A DNA stretch of 6,841 bases from Paenibacillus sp. UBA6285 (lineage in GTDB: Bacteria; Bacillota; Bacilli; Paenibacillales; Paenibacillaceae). The notes beneath the pieces were generated by a model. The model ran no database searches, was not told the DNA's origin, and was given only the letters and a program-made list of their open reading frames with translations. Positions 1 through 6,608 of the stretch are shown piece after piece. The stretch's first letter is position 1; every line of letters begins with the position of its first letter. The stretch is from NCBI GenBank assembly GCA_002438345.1, contig DJUJ01000125.1, positions 4,583 to 11,423 of the forward strand. Direction: 5' to 3'. The position numbers were made by a program, and so were the translations under genes.

Positions 1-599
1 TAGTACTCTTCTTTAAGCTTTTCCCAGTGTTGTTTATCGTCCTCAGTAATTTCTCTTAGCACTCTGCAAGGATTCCCCACCGCAATTACATTGTCAGGGA
101 TATCTTTAGTCACGACTGAACCTGCGCCAATGATTACATTGTTGCCGATATTTACCCCAGGATTGATTATGGCATTTCCGCCAACCCACACATTGTTTCC
201 AATGGTAATCGGTGTACCGAATTCGAGCATACTAATACGAACGCCAGCATCGATGGGATGGCCAGCGGTATATACGCTTACTCTTGGTCCAAAGAGAACA
301 TTTTCACCTATAGTTACTTTTGCTACGTCAAGAATAATGCAGTCAAAATTAGCGTAAAAGTTATTCCCGACGGTTATATTGCTACCATAATCACAACGGA
401 AAGGCGGCTCAACATGCAACGATTCTCCTGTAGACTCGAACAGCTTCTTGAGTAATTCTACTCTATATTCACCCTGATCTTCCGTTGTATTGTTAAACAA
501 ACGGGTGAGCATTCTGGATCTTTTGCTATCTTTAGCTAATTCTTCACCACCAGCCATGTATAACTTTCCTGCTATCATATTCTCTTTGTTTGTTGCCAT
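1..599 (-). CDS. maa: Maltose/galactoside O-acetyltransferase, 3' end cut by window edge
   Basis: This is a cytoplasmic acetyl-CoA-dependent sugar O-acetyltransferase of the left-handed beta-helix (hexapeptide repeat) family, which acetylates maltose, glucose or galactosides. Reading the minus strand from ATG at 599 gives 199 codons with no stop before the edge. The family's N-terminal domain occupies about residues 1-60 (KENMIAGKLY near the start). It is followed by PPFRCDYG (65-72), NFDCIILD (84-91), the probable catalytic His114 in TAGHP, NVWVGGNAIINPGV (136-149) and the closing VTKDIP and VGNP turns (163-177). The family is usually about 185-200 residues, so little is missing; the next codon begins TA and may be the stop. 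The start is supported by AGGAGGAA at 606-613, six bases upstream. A weak -10-like TATAAC lies at 627-632 on the minus strand. It follows a ROK gene remnant on the same strand. The physiological substrate cannot be read from the sequence. Confidence 0.93.
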   Translation of the reverse strand, partial: MATNKENMIAGKLYMAGGEELAKDSKRSRMLTRLFNNTTEDQGEYRVELLKKLFESTGESLHVEPPFRCDYGSNITVGNNFYANFDCIILDVAKVTIGENVLFGPRVSVYTAGHPIDAGVRISMLEFGTPITIGNNVWVGGNAIINPGVNIGNNVIIGAGSVVTKDIPDNVIAVGNPCRVLREITEDDKQHWEKLKEEY

Positions 600-649
600 T
601 CGTAATTCCTCCTGATGTTCTTGTTTGTTATAGATCCATGATGCAAATG

Positions 650-1066
650 CTAGCTCAATAAAAAAATACTTACCGGATCCTCTTGCCTAACTTGTTCGCC
701 TGTGAGTGCTATGGTCTCAGGATTAATAATTGACGTCAGAGACGAGAGGGTATGAGCCGCCAACGGGATAAAGGTATCAGTCTGACCCAAACGGCTAAAT
801 TGCTCATCGCGCGAGATTCCAAACGGTAAAAAAGAAACTTCGCCCGCAAATCTAGTATTACCTTTATGAATGTGCCCGTCGATCATCATCCCTACACCTG
901 GAAAGGCTCCCTTGATAAAGGTCACCATGACGATAGTTTTATCCTCTTCATAATCCTGCTGTTTATAAAATCCATAAACGGTCAGGTTCATGTCATTATC
1001 AATCGTGACTTCAATCTCATATTTCTCTCTGAGGATTGGCTCTAAGGGAGCGGCCCCCGGTTGTTT
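650..1066 (-). pseudogene. ROK-family sugar kinase/regulator remnant, truncated at both ends
   Basis: The minus-strand frame from 1066 to the TAG at 650 encodes about 138 residues that read as the middle of a ROK protein (glucokinase, N-acetylglucosamine kinase or XylR/NagC-type repressor family). LREKYEIEVTIDNDMN, just before and at the ATG at 991, matches the segment leading into the ROK catalytic Asp (the 'END-N' motif). VGMMIDGHIHKGNTRFAGEV matches the ROK glycine-rich signature, and LTSIINPETIALTG matches the C-terminal lobe. Intact ROK kinases are about 300 residues and repressors about 400. Here the N-terminal ATP-binding half is absent, with an in-frame TGA at 1067-1069. After about 675 the homology stops abruptly and is replaced by an unrelated tail (VSIFLLS). 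No ribosome binding site precedes the ATG at 991. I infer a decayed gene, not a functional 113-residue protein. Kinase versus repressor cannot be decided from the remnant. Confidence 0.78.
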
Positions 1067-1170
1067 TCAGTTGTCCAAGCATTCAGACTCCATCATAACT
1101 AATTACTCTCTAGCGCTCACCGCACAAAGACTATGGGTTAAAGTAAGAATCCGTTGTATAGCCTATTTAT

Positions 1171-1228
1171 AAAAAAAAAGAAGCTGACCCATAAGTAGAG
1201 TTCTCTACTTTAAGGAGAGCCTCTTTTT
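1171..1228. terminator. Bidirectional intrinsic terminator
   Basis: The core hairpin is AAGTAGAG (1193-1200), loop TT, CTCTACTT (1203-1210). It extends through an imperfect stem in which GCT (1183-1185) pairs with AGC (1218-1220) and flanking A/G-rich bases pair with TCTTT. On the plus strand the stem ends in TTTTT (1224-1228). On the minus strand it ends in nine T's (A-run 1171-1179). It lies 28 bases past the stop of the HxlR gene and is probably that gene's terminator. It also insulates the ROK remnant and acetyltransferase gene on the same strand. Confidence 0.75.
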
Positions 1229-1256
1229 AATCAGTTCGCAACCTACCCTACCAAAG

Positions 1257-1601
1257 CTACGTCCATTTGGCCGACCATAGCTTCATTTCCTTCAGAATTT
1301 GATGCAAATCTTCACCTTTTGGAGTTAGCGAATATTCCACTGTAACTGGTACGGTAGGAAAAACGTGACGCTCAAGTACACCGTGTTCCTCTAAATGGCG
1401 CAAAGTACTAGTTAACGCACGTGGGCTAACATTTGTGATTTTTCGCTGCAGCGCTCCAAAGCGTTGGGTGCCATCGAATAGCTCTCTTAGCACAAGAAAA
1501 GCCCATTTTCCGCCCAATACTTCAAGTGTTTTTTCTACATTACATTCAATAGTAAGTGGGGTTTTAGGGATATAATTACTGGTAGATTTAGTAGTTTTCA
1601 A
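1257..1601 (-). CDS. HxlR-family winged-helix regulator, single-cysteine type
   Basis: This is a 114-residue DNA-binding protein of the HxlR family (relatives in B. subtilis include YodB, CatR, HypR and HxlR), which act as dimers. Visible family signatures are C20-N-V-E-K-T (usual form CPVE.T), LGGKW (29-33), the helix-turn-helix segment RFGALQRKITNVSPRALTST, LEEHGVLER, and the wing VTVEYSLTPKG, ending in W-S-A-K-W-T. I chose TTG at 1601 because AGGAGGAGA (1606-1614) precedes it at normal spacing. The upstream ATG at 1661 has no ribosome binding site and would add 20 residues encoded by the operator palindrome. Cys20 is the only cysteine and sits at the N-terminal position that senses thiol-reactive compounds in YodB and HypR. 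The gene is divergent from the aldo/keto reductase and is probably its regulator through the palindrome at 1632-1656. The actual inducer is unknown. Confidence 0.9.
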   Translation of the reverse strand: MKTTKSTSNYIPKTPLTIECNVEKTLEVLGGKWAFLVLRELFDGTQRFGALQRKITNVSPRALTSTLRHLEEHGVLERHVFPTVPVTVEYSLTPKGEDLHQILKEMKLWSAKWT

Positions 1602-1605
1602 GGAA

Positions 1606-1614
1606 TCTCCTCCT
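1606..1614 (-). promoter_or_regulatory. Ribosome binding site that sets the HxlR TTG start
   Basis: The minus strand reads AGGAGGAGA followed by TTCC and then TTG. This near-perfect Shine-Dalgarno sequence is the reason for taking the non-ATG start at 1601. Confidence 0.85.
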
Positions 1615-1631
1615 GTTTTGAAGCCACTATA

Positions 1632-1656
1632 CTCTAGTATAGTAACTACACTAGAG
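1632..1656. promoter_or_regulatory. 25-bp palindromic operator between HxlR and aldo/keto reductase genes
   Basis: CTCTAGTATAGT (1632-1643), central A (1644), ACTACACTAGAG (1645-1656). Eleven of the twelve arm positions are complementary. A second overlapping repeat, ACTATAC-TCTA-GTATAGT, spans 1626-1643. On the minus strand the palindrome covers TATACT (1636-1641), a possible -10 for the HxlR gene. On the plus strand it ends five bases before TATAAT (1661-1666), so it covers the -35 zone of the reductase promoter. Position and symmetry fit an HxlR-family dimer site controlling both genes. Binding by this regulator is inference. Confidence 0.7.
1636..1641 (-). promoter_or_regulatory. Candidate -10 element of the HxlR gene
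   Basis: The minus strand reads TATACT (five of six to TATAAT), which would start transcription near 1629 and leave a leader of about 28 bases containing the ribosome binding site. The -35 is poor: TTATAT at 18-bp spacing or TATATG at 17. Confidence 0.4.
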
Positions 1657-1660
1657 ATCA

Positions 1661-1666
1661 TATAAT
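1661..1666 (+). promoter_or_regulatory. Candidate -10 element of the reductase/SDR operon
   Basis: A perfect TATAAT lies about 110 bases before the reductase ATG. The hexamer 17 bp upstream (TATAGT, 1638-1643) is a poor -35 and lies inside the palindrome. The promoter may therefore need an activator, or be blocked by a repressor bound there. A transcript from here would carry a leader of roughly 100 bases. Confidence 0.45.
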
Positions 1667-1775
1667 AAACTAAATTTCACTTCTTCCTATTATATACAAA
1701 CTATTCTAGAATGAATATGTGCGTTAGGCAACGTGCCGAAATCATAACACGGAACTATGGAGAGGAGCAGTTATT

Positions 1776-2708
1776 ATGAAATATCGTAGATTAGGTGGAA
1801 CAGGCCTAAAAGTTAGCGAGATTAGCTTGGGAAGCTGGCTGACATACGGAGGATACGTAGAAAGAGATAATGCTGTTAAAGCCATTGAAACCGCTTACGA
1901 CCTAGGCGTGAATTTTTTTGATACGGCAAATGTTTACGAAAAGGGTGCTGCTGAGAAAGTGCTAGGCGAGACTCTGCGAAACTATCCGAGAGAATCCTAT
2001 GTGCTCGCAACTAAAGTATTTGGCGAAATGGGAACGGGTCCTAACGACCGTGGTTTATCCCGTAAGCATATCACTGAGCAGTGCCATGCCAGCTTGAAGC
2101 GTCTCGGAGTAGAATACGTGGATATAATGTATTGCCACCGTTTTGATATGGAAACTCCAATTGAAGAGACCTTACGCGCGCTGGATGATCTAGTTCGTCA
2201 AGGTAAGGTGTATTATGTCGGTGTTAGTGAGTGGACTGCGGCGCAAATGACGGAAGCGTTAGCTGTAGCAGATCGCTATTTGCTAGATCATATCGTGGTT
2301 AATCAGCCGATTTATAATATGTTCGAACGTTATATTGAAAAAGAAATCATTCCGCTCGGCGAGCGCCGTGGCATTGGACAGGTTGTATTTTCTCCGCTAG
2401 CTCAAGGTTTGTTAACAGGGAAATATAACACCGATATTCCTGAGGATAGTCGCGCAGCTAAGCTGGATCGGTTGAAAAAGTCGATTACAGAAGAGAAGAT
2501 TGAAAAGGTTCGCCAACTAAGTGGCGTAGCTGCGGAGCTGAATATTTCTGTGGGAAATCTGGCTTTGGCTTGGATTCTGCGTCAACTTAATGTGGCTAGT
2601 GCACTGGTGGGAGCCAGTCGTCCACAGCAGGTCGTGGAGAATGTGAATGCTTCCGGTATAGAGCTCTCAGAAGATATTTTGAAACAGATTGAAGGTATCC
2701 TTAGTTAG
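1776..2708 (+). CDS. Aldo/keto reductase, Kv-beta-like
   Basis: This 310-residue cytoplasmic oxidoreductase has the NADPH-dependent (alpha/beta)8-barrel fold and would reduce aldehydes or ketones. The catalytic tetrad is complete: Asp49 and Tyr54 in FFDTANVY, Lys80 in LATK, His121 in YCHR. The N-terminal MKYRRLGGTGLKVSEISLG is the usual first hairpin and strand. The substrate and cofactor side continues with VSEW, NQPIYNMFER, SPLAQGLLTGKY, and the C-terminal cofactor loop GASRPQQVVENV. The fit is to the voltage-gated potassium channel beta-subunit/YghZ-like branch of the family at its usual length. AGGAG at 1763-1767 supports the ATG. It is the first gene of a plus-strand cluster with two SDR genes, 29 bases from the next, and is divergent from the HxlR regulator. 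HxlR-linked reductases often respond to reactive carbonyls or quinones, so a detoxification role is a reasonable inference. The substrate is not determinable. Confidence 0.94.
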   Translation: MKYRRLGGTGLKVSEISLGSWLTYGGYVERDNAVKAIETAYDLGVNFFDTANVYEKGAAEKVLGETLRNYPRESYVLATKVFGEMGTGPNDRGLSRKHITEQCHASLKRLGVEYVDIMYCHRFDMETPIEETLRALDDLVRQGKVYYVGVSEWTAAQMTEALAVADRYLLDHIVVNQPIYNMFERYIEKEIIPLGERRGIGQVVFSPLAQGLLTGKYNTDIPEDSRAAKLDRLKKSITEEKIEKVRQLSGVAAELNISVGNLALAWILRQLNVASALVGASRPQQVVENVNASGIELSEDILKQIEGILS

Positions 2709-2737
2709 TCAAGTGTTCATAAAAAGGAGATACGATC

Positions 2738-3586
2738 ATGGCGAAAGTAGTTGTTACTGGCGGAAGTGGAATGCTTGGTAGATGGGTCGTCCGACATTTT
2801 GTAGAGCAAGGGTATGAGGTTGTGAATGTGGATACGCAAAAATCTGCAGATTCCTTGTGTCAAACGATTATTGCTGATTTGAATAATTTAGGTGAAGTGT
2901 ACGGCGTACTTGCAGGCGCTGATGCAGTTGTGCATTTGGCTGCGATCCCAGCCGCAAATATAAAGACGAGTGAAGTCACTTTTCAAAACAATGTAGTTTC
3001 CACTTATAACATTCTGGAGGCCGCTGCTGGACTCGGAATTCGCAAAGCAGTTATTGCTTCCAGTGAATCCTCTTACGGAATCTGTTTTGCGGTTAACCCT
3101 TTAGGACCGCAGTATGTGCCTATGGATGAGGAGCATCCACAATTGCCTGAGGACAGCTATGGTCTGTCTAAAGTTGTGAATGAGCAGACAGCGGAGATGT
3201 TCCACCGCAGAATGGGCATACAGGTCGTTTCCCTAAGAATCGGAAATGTCATTGATCCATCGGCGTATGAGCGTTTCCCTTCCTTCATTCATGATCCAGC
3301 GCAGCGCGATCGGATTTTGTGGAGTTATATTGATACACGGGATGTAGCTACAGCTTGCCAATTGGCTATTGAAACGGACGGACTGGGCGCGGTTGCTCTT
3401 AATATATGTGCAGATGAGACCAGCATGGCTGTTCCTAGCAGAGAGCTAATGGCCACGCGTTATCCGGAGGTGACGGATTTCCGTCATCCGCTGGAGGGTC
3501 ATGAGTCGCTACTTAGTAATGAAAAGGCCAAGAAGCTGTTGAATTGGCAGCCGAAGCACGTATGGCGAGATTACGTTAACCAGTAA
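2738..3586 (+). CDS. NAD(P)-dependent epimerase/dehydratase, extended SDR
   Basis: This is a 282-residue Rossmann-fold extended short-chain dehydrogenase/reductase of the sugar epimerase/dehydratase superfamily. The dinucleotide-binding loop is TGGSGMLG (7-14). Asp32 at the end of the second strand favours NAD over NADP. Asp47 in IIADL contacts the adenine in relatives. HLAA (66-69) is the fourth-strand motif. The catalytic residues are present: Ser109-Glu-Ser111 in ASSESSYG and Tyr141-G-L-S-Lys145. The C-terminal substrate domain includes RIGNVI, YIDTRDVATA and the closing KKLLNWQPKH typical of the family. AAGGAGA (2724-2730) supports the ATG. It is probably co-transcribed with the reductase 29 bases upstream. 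The substrate may be a nucleotide sugar or a related polyol/aldehyde, but nothing in the sequence settles it. Confidence 0.92.
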   Translation: MAKVVVTGGSGMLGRWVVRHFVEQGYEVVNVDTQKSADSLCQTIIADLNNLGEVYGVLAGADAVVHLAAIPAANIKTSEVTFQNNVVSTYNILEAAAGLGIRKAVIASSESSYGICFAVNPLGPQYVPMDEEHPQLPEDSYGLSKVVNEQTAEMFHRRMGIQVVSLRIGNVIDPSAYERFPSFIHDPAQRDRILWSYIDTRDVATACQLAIETDGLGAVALNICADETSMAVPSRELMATRYPEVTDFRHPLEGHESLLSNEKAKKLLNWQPKHVWRDYVNQ

Positions 3587-3621
3587 ACAACGAGCCGGTT
3601 TCACTATAAGTAGCGTGCGAA

Positions 3622-4334
3622 ATGAAGGTATTATTTATCGGAGGTACGGGATTAATTAGTCAGGCTGTATCCCCGTTGGTCGTAGATCAAGGTATCGAGC
3701 TGTATTTATTCAACCGAGGACAGCGGGACGAATTCGTTCCAGAAGGTGCGAAGGTGATTAGAGGAGACATACGTAATCCGGCGGAGGCTGCAGAAGTATG
3801 GCGAGATTACGAATTTGACGTAGTGGTGGACTGGATTGCTTTTACACCGGAACATGTGCAGACAGACATTGACCTGTTCATGGGTAAGACAAAGCAATAC
3901 ATTTTCATCAGCTCGGCTCCTTGATCGATCGCATACGCCGCGGTTTGCCTCTAGTCATACATGGAGATGGAACGTCTTTGTGGACACTGACGCATAACTC
4001 GGATTTTGCCAAAGGATTTGTTGGATTACTTGGGCATCCGGAAGCGATAGGAGAGGCCATTCATATCTTTATCACAGCCTTCTCGCCTCCAGGGACAGCG
4101 GATGGCTTGATCGGCGATCAAGCGATAAGTAGTGTTTTTGATAATAGTAAAATTAAACGTTACGTGCCTGACTTCCAAGCTACCGTTCCTTTCTCCGAAG
4201 GGGTAAAGCAGTCTGTTGCTTGGTTCGAGACTCATCCTGATCAGTGTACAGTCGATTCGGAATGGTCTGTGTTACTTGATACGTTGATAGAGAAACATGG
4301 AATTGAGGCCAAGCCTCTTTCATTCTACTCATAA
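3622..4334 (+). pseudogene. Second extended-SDR gene, broken by two internal deletions
   Basis: Two reading frames together give the ends of one NAD-dependent epimerase/dehydratase-like protein. The first (3622 to TGA at 3922-3924) has MKVLFIGGTGLIS with the Rossmann loop, FNRGQRDEF, VIRGDIR, VVDWIAFTPEH and QYIFISSA, the strand leading to the active site. Homology then jumps, one frame over at 3921, to LIDRIRRGLPLVIHGDGTSLWTLTH, a part of the family normally reached only after the YxxxK segment. So the catalytic Tyr/Lys region (roughly 70 residues by my recollection of intact homologues) is gone and the frame is shifted. A second, in-frame gap appears at 4067/4068, where EAIHI runs directly into FITAFSPPGTADG; about 30 residues normally lie between. 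The 3' part then reads through FDNSKIKRYVPDF to a stop at 4334. No convincing ribosome binding site precedes the ATG, 35 bases after the intact SDR. I infer a dead gene at the end of the operon. Sequencing error cannot explain two multi-codon losses. Confidence 0.85.
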
Positions 4335-4354
4335 GGTTTGTGTGGATAATATTT

Positions 4355-4392
4355 AACGACGGTCTGTTCCTAAGGGAGCAGCCGTTTTTTTT
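4355..4392 (+). terminator. Intrinsic terminator of the reductase/SDR operon
   Basis: ACGG (4359-4362) plus CTGTTCC (4364-4370), with a bulged T at 4363, pairs with GGAGCAGCCGT (4375-4385) around loop TAAG. Eight T's follow (4385-4392). It lies 20 bases after the pseudogene stop and ends the cluster. Confidence 0.9.
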
Positions 4393-4487
4393 AGGTTTGT
4401 CTCGCTCAATGTAAGGTTATGGCATGAATCAGCAAATCATGAATATACTCTCACTACCTTAAATTCCGTTAAAAAGGAGTCCTGGCC

Positions 4488-5147
4488 ATGCCAACACATC
4501 CCTTTGTCTCGCGTTTTTTTGTGAACTCTGATGCACGTCGTGAGAAGTTAATTTATGATTTGCCTGAATCCTGGTGGAGCCGTCCCTTTGAATATGAGTG
4601 GTGTATTAACTTCATTTCTCCACATGGTGTGGTGCTGGATGCAGCTTGTGGGATTCCTCATCCCTTGAAGTTTTATTTAGCTGGGGTTTCTGCAGAGGTC
4701 TACGCTTGCGATATGGACAGCAGGGTTATTTATCGGGAGGACATCCTTGATGCGATTACAGATGAGATCGGGGAAAAAGCGGCGAAGCAAGTTGTAGCGA
4801 GAAGAACTAACAATTTACATCTTGCTCAAGCCAATCTGATGGAGCTGCCCTATGAGGATGAGAGCTTTGACACTATTTTTTGCATATCGGTGTTGGAGCA
4901 TTTGACCCTAGAGAATACGGTACGTACTTTGCGAGAATTTCACCGAACGTTGAACGAAGAAGGACTACTGGTGCTAACTTTTGATTACCCGACCGTAAAC
5001 CTAAGTCTAATGAATGATCTGCTGCTGCAAGCTGGATTTCAGTATTGGGGGGAGACCGATTTTGAGTTGCCTGCTGATGCTGTGTATACGGATTTGTGGG
5101 GTGGGTTACATTGCTTCAGGGCTGTTCTGAAAAAATCAAAGGGATAA
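4488..5147 (+). CDS. Class I SAM-dependent methyltransferase
   Basis: This is a 219-residue soluble protein with the Rossmann-like methyltransferase fold. Motif I, which binds SAM, is VVLDAACGIP (48-57). The acidic residue after the second strand is Asp75 in YACDMD. LMELPYEDESFDTIFCISVLEHL (117-139) is the usual motif II/III stretch of Methyltransf_11-type enzymes, and LREFHRTLNEEGLLVLTFDYP is the following helix-strand. The N-terminal about 45 residues, rich in Trp (W29, W30, W38), are outside the core and may form a substrate lid. AAAAAGGAGT just upstream of ATG supports the start. It stands alone after a strong terminator; a possible -10 TATACT lies at 4444-4449, without a good -35. No terminator is visible before the next gene, 85 bases on. 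The methyl acceptor cannot be inferred. Confidence 0.88.
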   Translation: MPTHPFVSRFFVNSDARREKLIYDLPESWWSRPFEYEWCINFISPHGVVLDAACGIPHPLKFYLAGVSAEVYACDMDSRVIYREDILDAITDEIGEKAAKQVVARRTNNLHLAQANLMELPYEDESFDTIFCISVLEHLTLENTVRTLREFHRTLNEEGLLVLTFDYPTVNLSLMNDLLLQAGFQYWGETDFELPADAVYTDLWGGLHCFRAVLKKSKG

Positions 5148-5216
5148 CAGGTCTTTCTACTCTTAATTTAGGGGTCTCTTTCCAGATTGCTAGAATAGTA
5201 GTTAACATACTGATGA

Positions 5217-5224
5217 TAGGAGGC
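5217..5224 (+). promoter_or_regulatory. Ribosome binding site that sets the CapA TTG start
   Basis: ATAGGAGG (within 5216-5223) followed by CTGTATTTT and TTG at 5233. The strong site and nine-base spacing favour TTG over the downstream ATG codons at residues 11 and 17, which would cut into the signal peptide. Confidence 0.8.
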
Positions 5225-5232
5225 TGTATTTT

Positions 5233-6285
5233 TTGAGATTAAGATCGAATATTTTGCGCAGAATGCTACTCATTACACTAATGTTATCACTGATACTTCC
5301 TTCAACCATTGCATCCAGTGCAGCTTCGCCATCTTCAGATCCTATTAAGCTTGCTTTTGCAGGTGATATTCTTTTGGACGGTTTTGTGGGAGATCAGATC
5401 GCTAAATACGGAGTGAACTTTCCGTTTGTGAAAGTTGCACCGACCTTGCAAAAGGCAGATATCACCTTCGCGAATCTGGAAACGCCAGTGTCCATTCGAG
5501 GGAAAGCAGCAGAGAAAACTTTTGCCTTCAGGTCCAAACCAGCAGCGCTTGGTGGTTTAAACTATGCTGGGATTGACGGCGTATCGTTGGCTAATAATCA
5601 TATTTTAGATTTCGGAAAAGACGCCATGCTCGACACGCTGGTGCATCTGGATCGAAACAAGATTGGCCATACAGGAGCAGGCAAAGATGTGGACGAAGCG
5701 TTCAAACCGTATACAAAGACGGTAAAGGGGAAGAAGATCGCCATCTTAGGTGTTAGCCGAGTGCTTTCAGGCCCTTCATGGCATGCTGGTAATAATAAAC
5801 CGGGAGCTGCCTCAGCGTACACCTCGCAGCCTATGCTTACGGCTATTCAGAAGATGTCTAAGGAGAATGATTACACGATTGTGTACATTCACTGGAATGA
5901 AGAGTTTAAAGAGTATCCTGAAAAGTACGCCCGCACGCTAGCCAAACAGATGATTGATAGTGGTGCAGATATCATACTCGGCGCACACAGTCATTGCTTG
6001 ATGGGCATTGAATACTACAAAAATAAACCGATCTATTATTCACTTGGAAACTTTGTGTTTAATCGTTCTACACGTGGTGGAGAGAAGACGCTTCACTCGA
6101 TGTTAGTGAATTTTGAGATCAATGATTCCCAGATGACGAGTAAGATTACGCCAGTCAAAATTATTGGTGGACAGCCCAACTTTATGGACGATTCTTACAA
6201 TAGGAAGACGATCAAGCTGATGAATACCCTCTCCTATAATGCAGTTATTGATGCTAATGGCAGGGTTACGGAGAAGCAATTATAA
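5233..6285 (+). CDS. Secreted CapA-family (PGA_cap) metallophosphatase-fold protein
   Basis: This 350-residue protein belongs to the CapA/PgsA-like family (poly-gamma-glutamate capsule synthesis protein family, metallophosphoesterase fold). Residues 1-31 form a signal peptide: basic RLRSNILRR, a hydrophobic core, then a small-residue ASSAAS cleavage zone. It is therefore probably exported or membrane-tethered. Metal-site motifs appear in order: AGDILLD (43-49, Asp45), NLE (81-83), ANNH (120-123, His123), HWNEE (220-224), GAHSH (250-254), then YYSLGNFVFN (268-277). All expected acidic and His ligands are present, so it should be catalytically competent. True CapA/PgsA proteins act in poly-gamma-glutamate synthesis or export alongside PgsB and PgsC; neither partner is here and the gene looks monocistronic. 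It may thus be a free-standing family member with another role at the envelope. TTG start chosen from the ribosome binding site. Confidence 0.92.
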   Translation: MRLRSNILRRMLLITLMLSLILPSTIASSAASPSSDPIKLAFAGDILLDGFVGDQIAKYGVNFPFVKVAPTLQKADITFANLETPVSIRGKAAEKTFAFRSKPAALGGLNYAGIDGVSLANNHILDFGKDAMLDTLVHLDRNKIGHTGAGKDVDEAFKPYTKTVKGKKIAILGVSRVLSGPSWHAGNNKPGAASAYTSQPMLTAIQKMSKENDYTIVYIHWNEEFKEYPEKYARTLAKQMIDSGADIILGAHSHCLMGIEYYKNKPIYYSLGNFVFNRSTRGGEKTLHSMLVNFEINDSQMTSKITPVKIIGGQPNFMDDSYNRKTIKLMNTLSYNAVIDANGRVTEKQL

Positions 6286-6298
6286 CGATATAGTAGAT

Positions 6299-6327
6299 CG
6301 ACCAGAAATCACTGGTCGGTTTTTTTT
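6299..6327 (+). terminator. Intrinsic terminator of the CapA-family gene
   Basis: A perfect 7-bp stem, CGACCAG (6299-6305) and CTGGTCG (6312-6318), with loop AAATCA. A run of eight T's (6320-6327) follows, 14 bases after the stop codon. Confidence 0.93.
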
Positions 6328-6608
6328 GTAATTAAATTCAATTAATGGTGCTAAATTTATCCAATATTTGATCTTTCTATTAATAATATGTCATACTTAT
6401 ATTAAATCAAGACATAGTAGAGAATTAGATTGTCGAAAAAAGTAGATGCATAATGGACTAATAGACTGTATTAACTAATAAAGCATTTAATTCGCTCAGA
6501 TATACAGATCAGGGTTTCCGGGGTTGATGTATTGGGTAAATGAGGTTATCAATAGGCAAACACCACAAGCTGATTTGTAATCGCAATGTTGAATATTTAT
6601 TAATTTCA
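6328..6608. other. AT-rich intergenic stretch without a recognisable gene
   Basis: No supported reading frame, RNA gene or long repeat is visible here. It contains one isolated perfect Spo0A box at 6431-6437. A weak promoter-like pair, TTGTAA (6575-6580) and TATTAA (6598-6603) at 17-bp spacing, would start transcription about 6610, directly into the Spo0A-box array. Confidence 0.6.
6431..6437 (+). promoter_or_regulatory. Isolated Spo0A box
   Basis: TGTCGAA, a perfect match to the core 0A box, in the same orientation as the cluster but about 180 bp upstream. A single heptamer can occur by chance in this AT-rich DNA. Confidence 0.4.

Noticed and set aside
91..455. Plus-strand open frames opposite the acetyltransferase
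   Set aside because: They are antisense to a clearly conserved hexapeptide-repeat protein and lack ribosome binding sites.
990..1172. Plus-strand 60-residue frame
   Set aside because: It overlaps the ROK remnant antisense, has no ribosome binding site and no recognisable motif.
1602..1661. Longer HxlR start at ATG 1661
   Set aside because: There is no ribosome binding site, the extra residues come from the operator palindrome, and a strong site precedes TTG at 1601.
1703..1712. Perfect 10-bp palindrome ATTCTAGAAT in the reductase leader
   Set aside because: It is short and AT-rich, with no second copy or clear relation to promoter elements; it could be chance.
3706..4235. Minus-strand frames opposite the SDR pseudogene
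   Set aside because: They are shadows of the plus-strand homologous sequence with no family signature.
4423..4444. Direct repeat CATGAAT before the methyltransferase gene
   Set aside because: Two 7-bp copies 15 bp apart in AT-rich DNA are not distinguishable from chance.
5148..5232. Promoter or terminator between the methyltransferase and CapA genes
   Set aside because: I found no hairpin with a T-run and no -35/-10 pair at acceptable spacing, so whether the genes are co-transcribed remains open.
5598..5941. Frames on both strands inside the CapA-family gene
   Set aside because: They overlap a conserved gene in other frames and lack ribosome binding sites.
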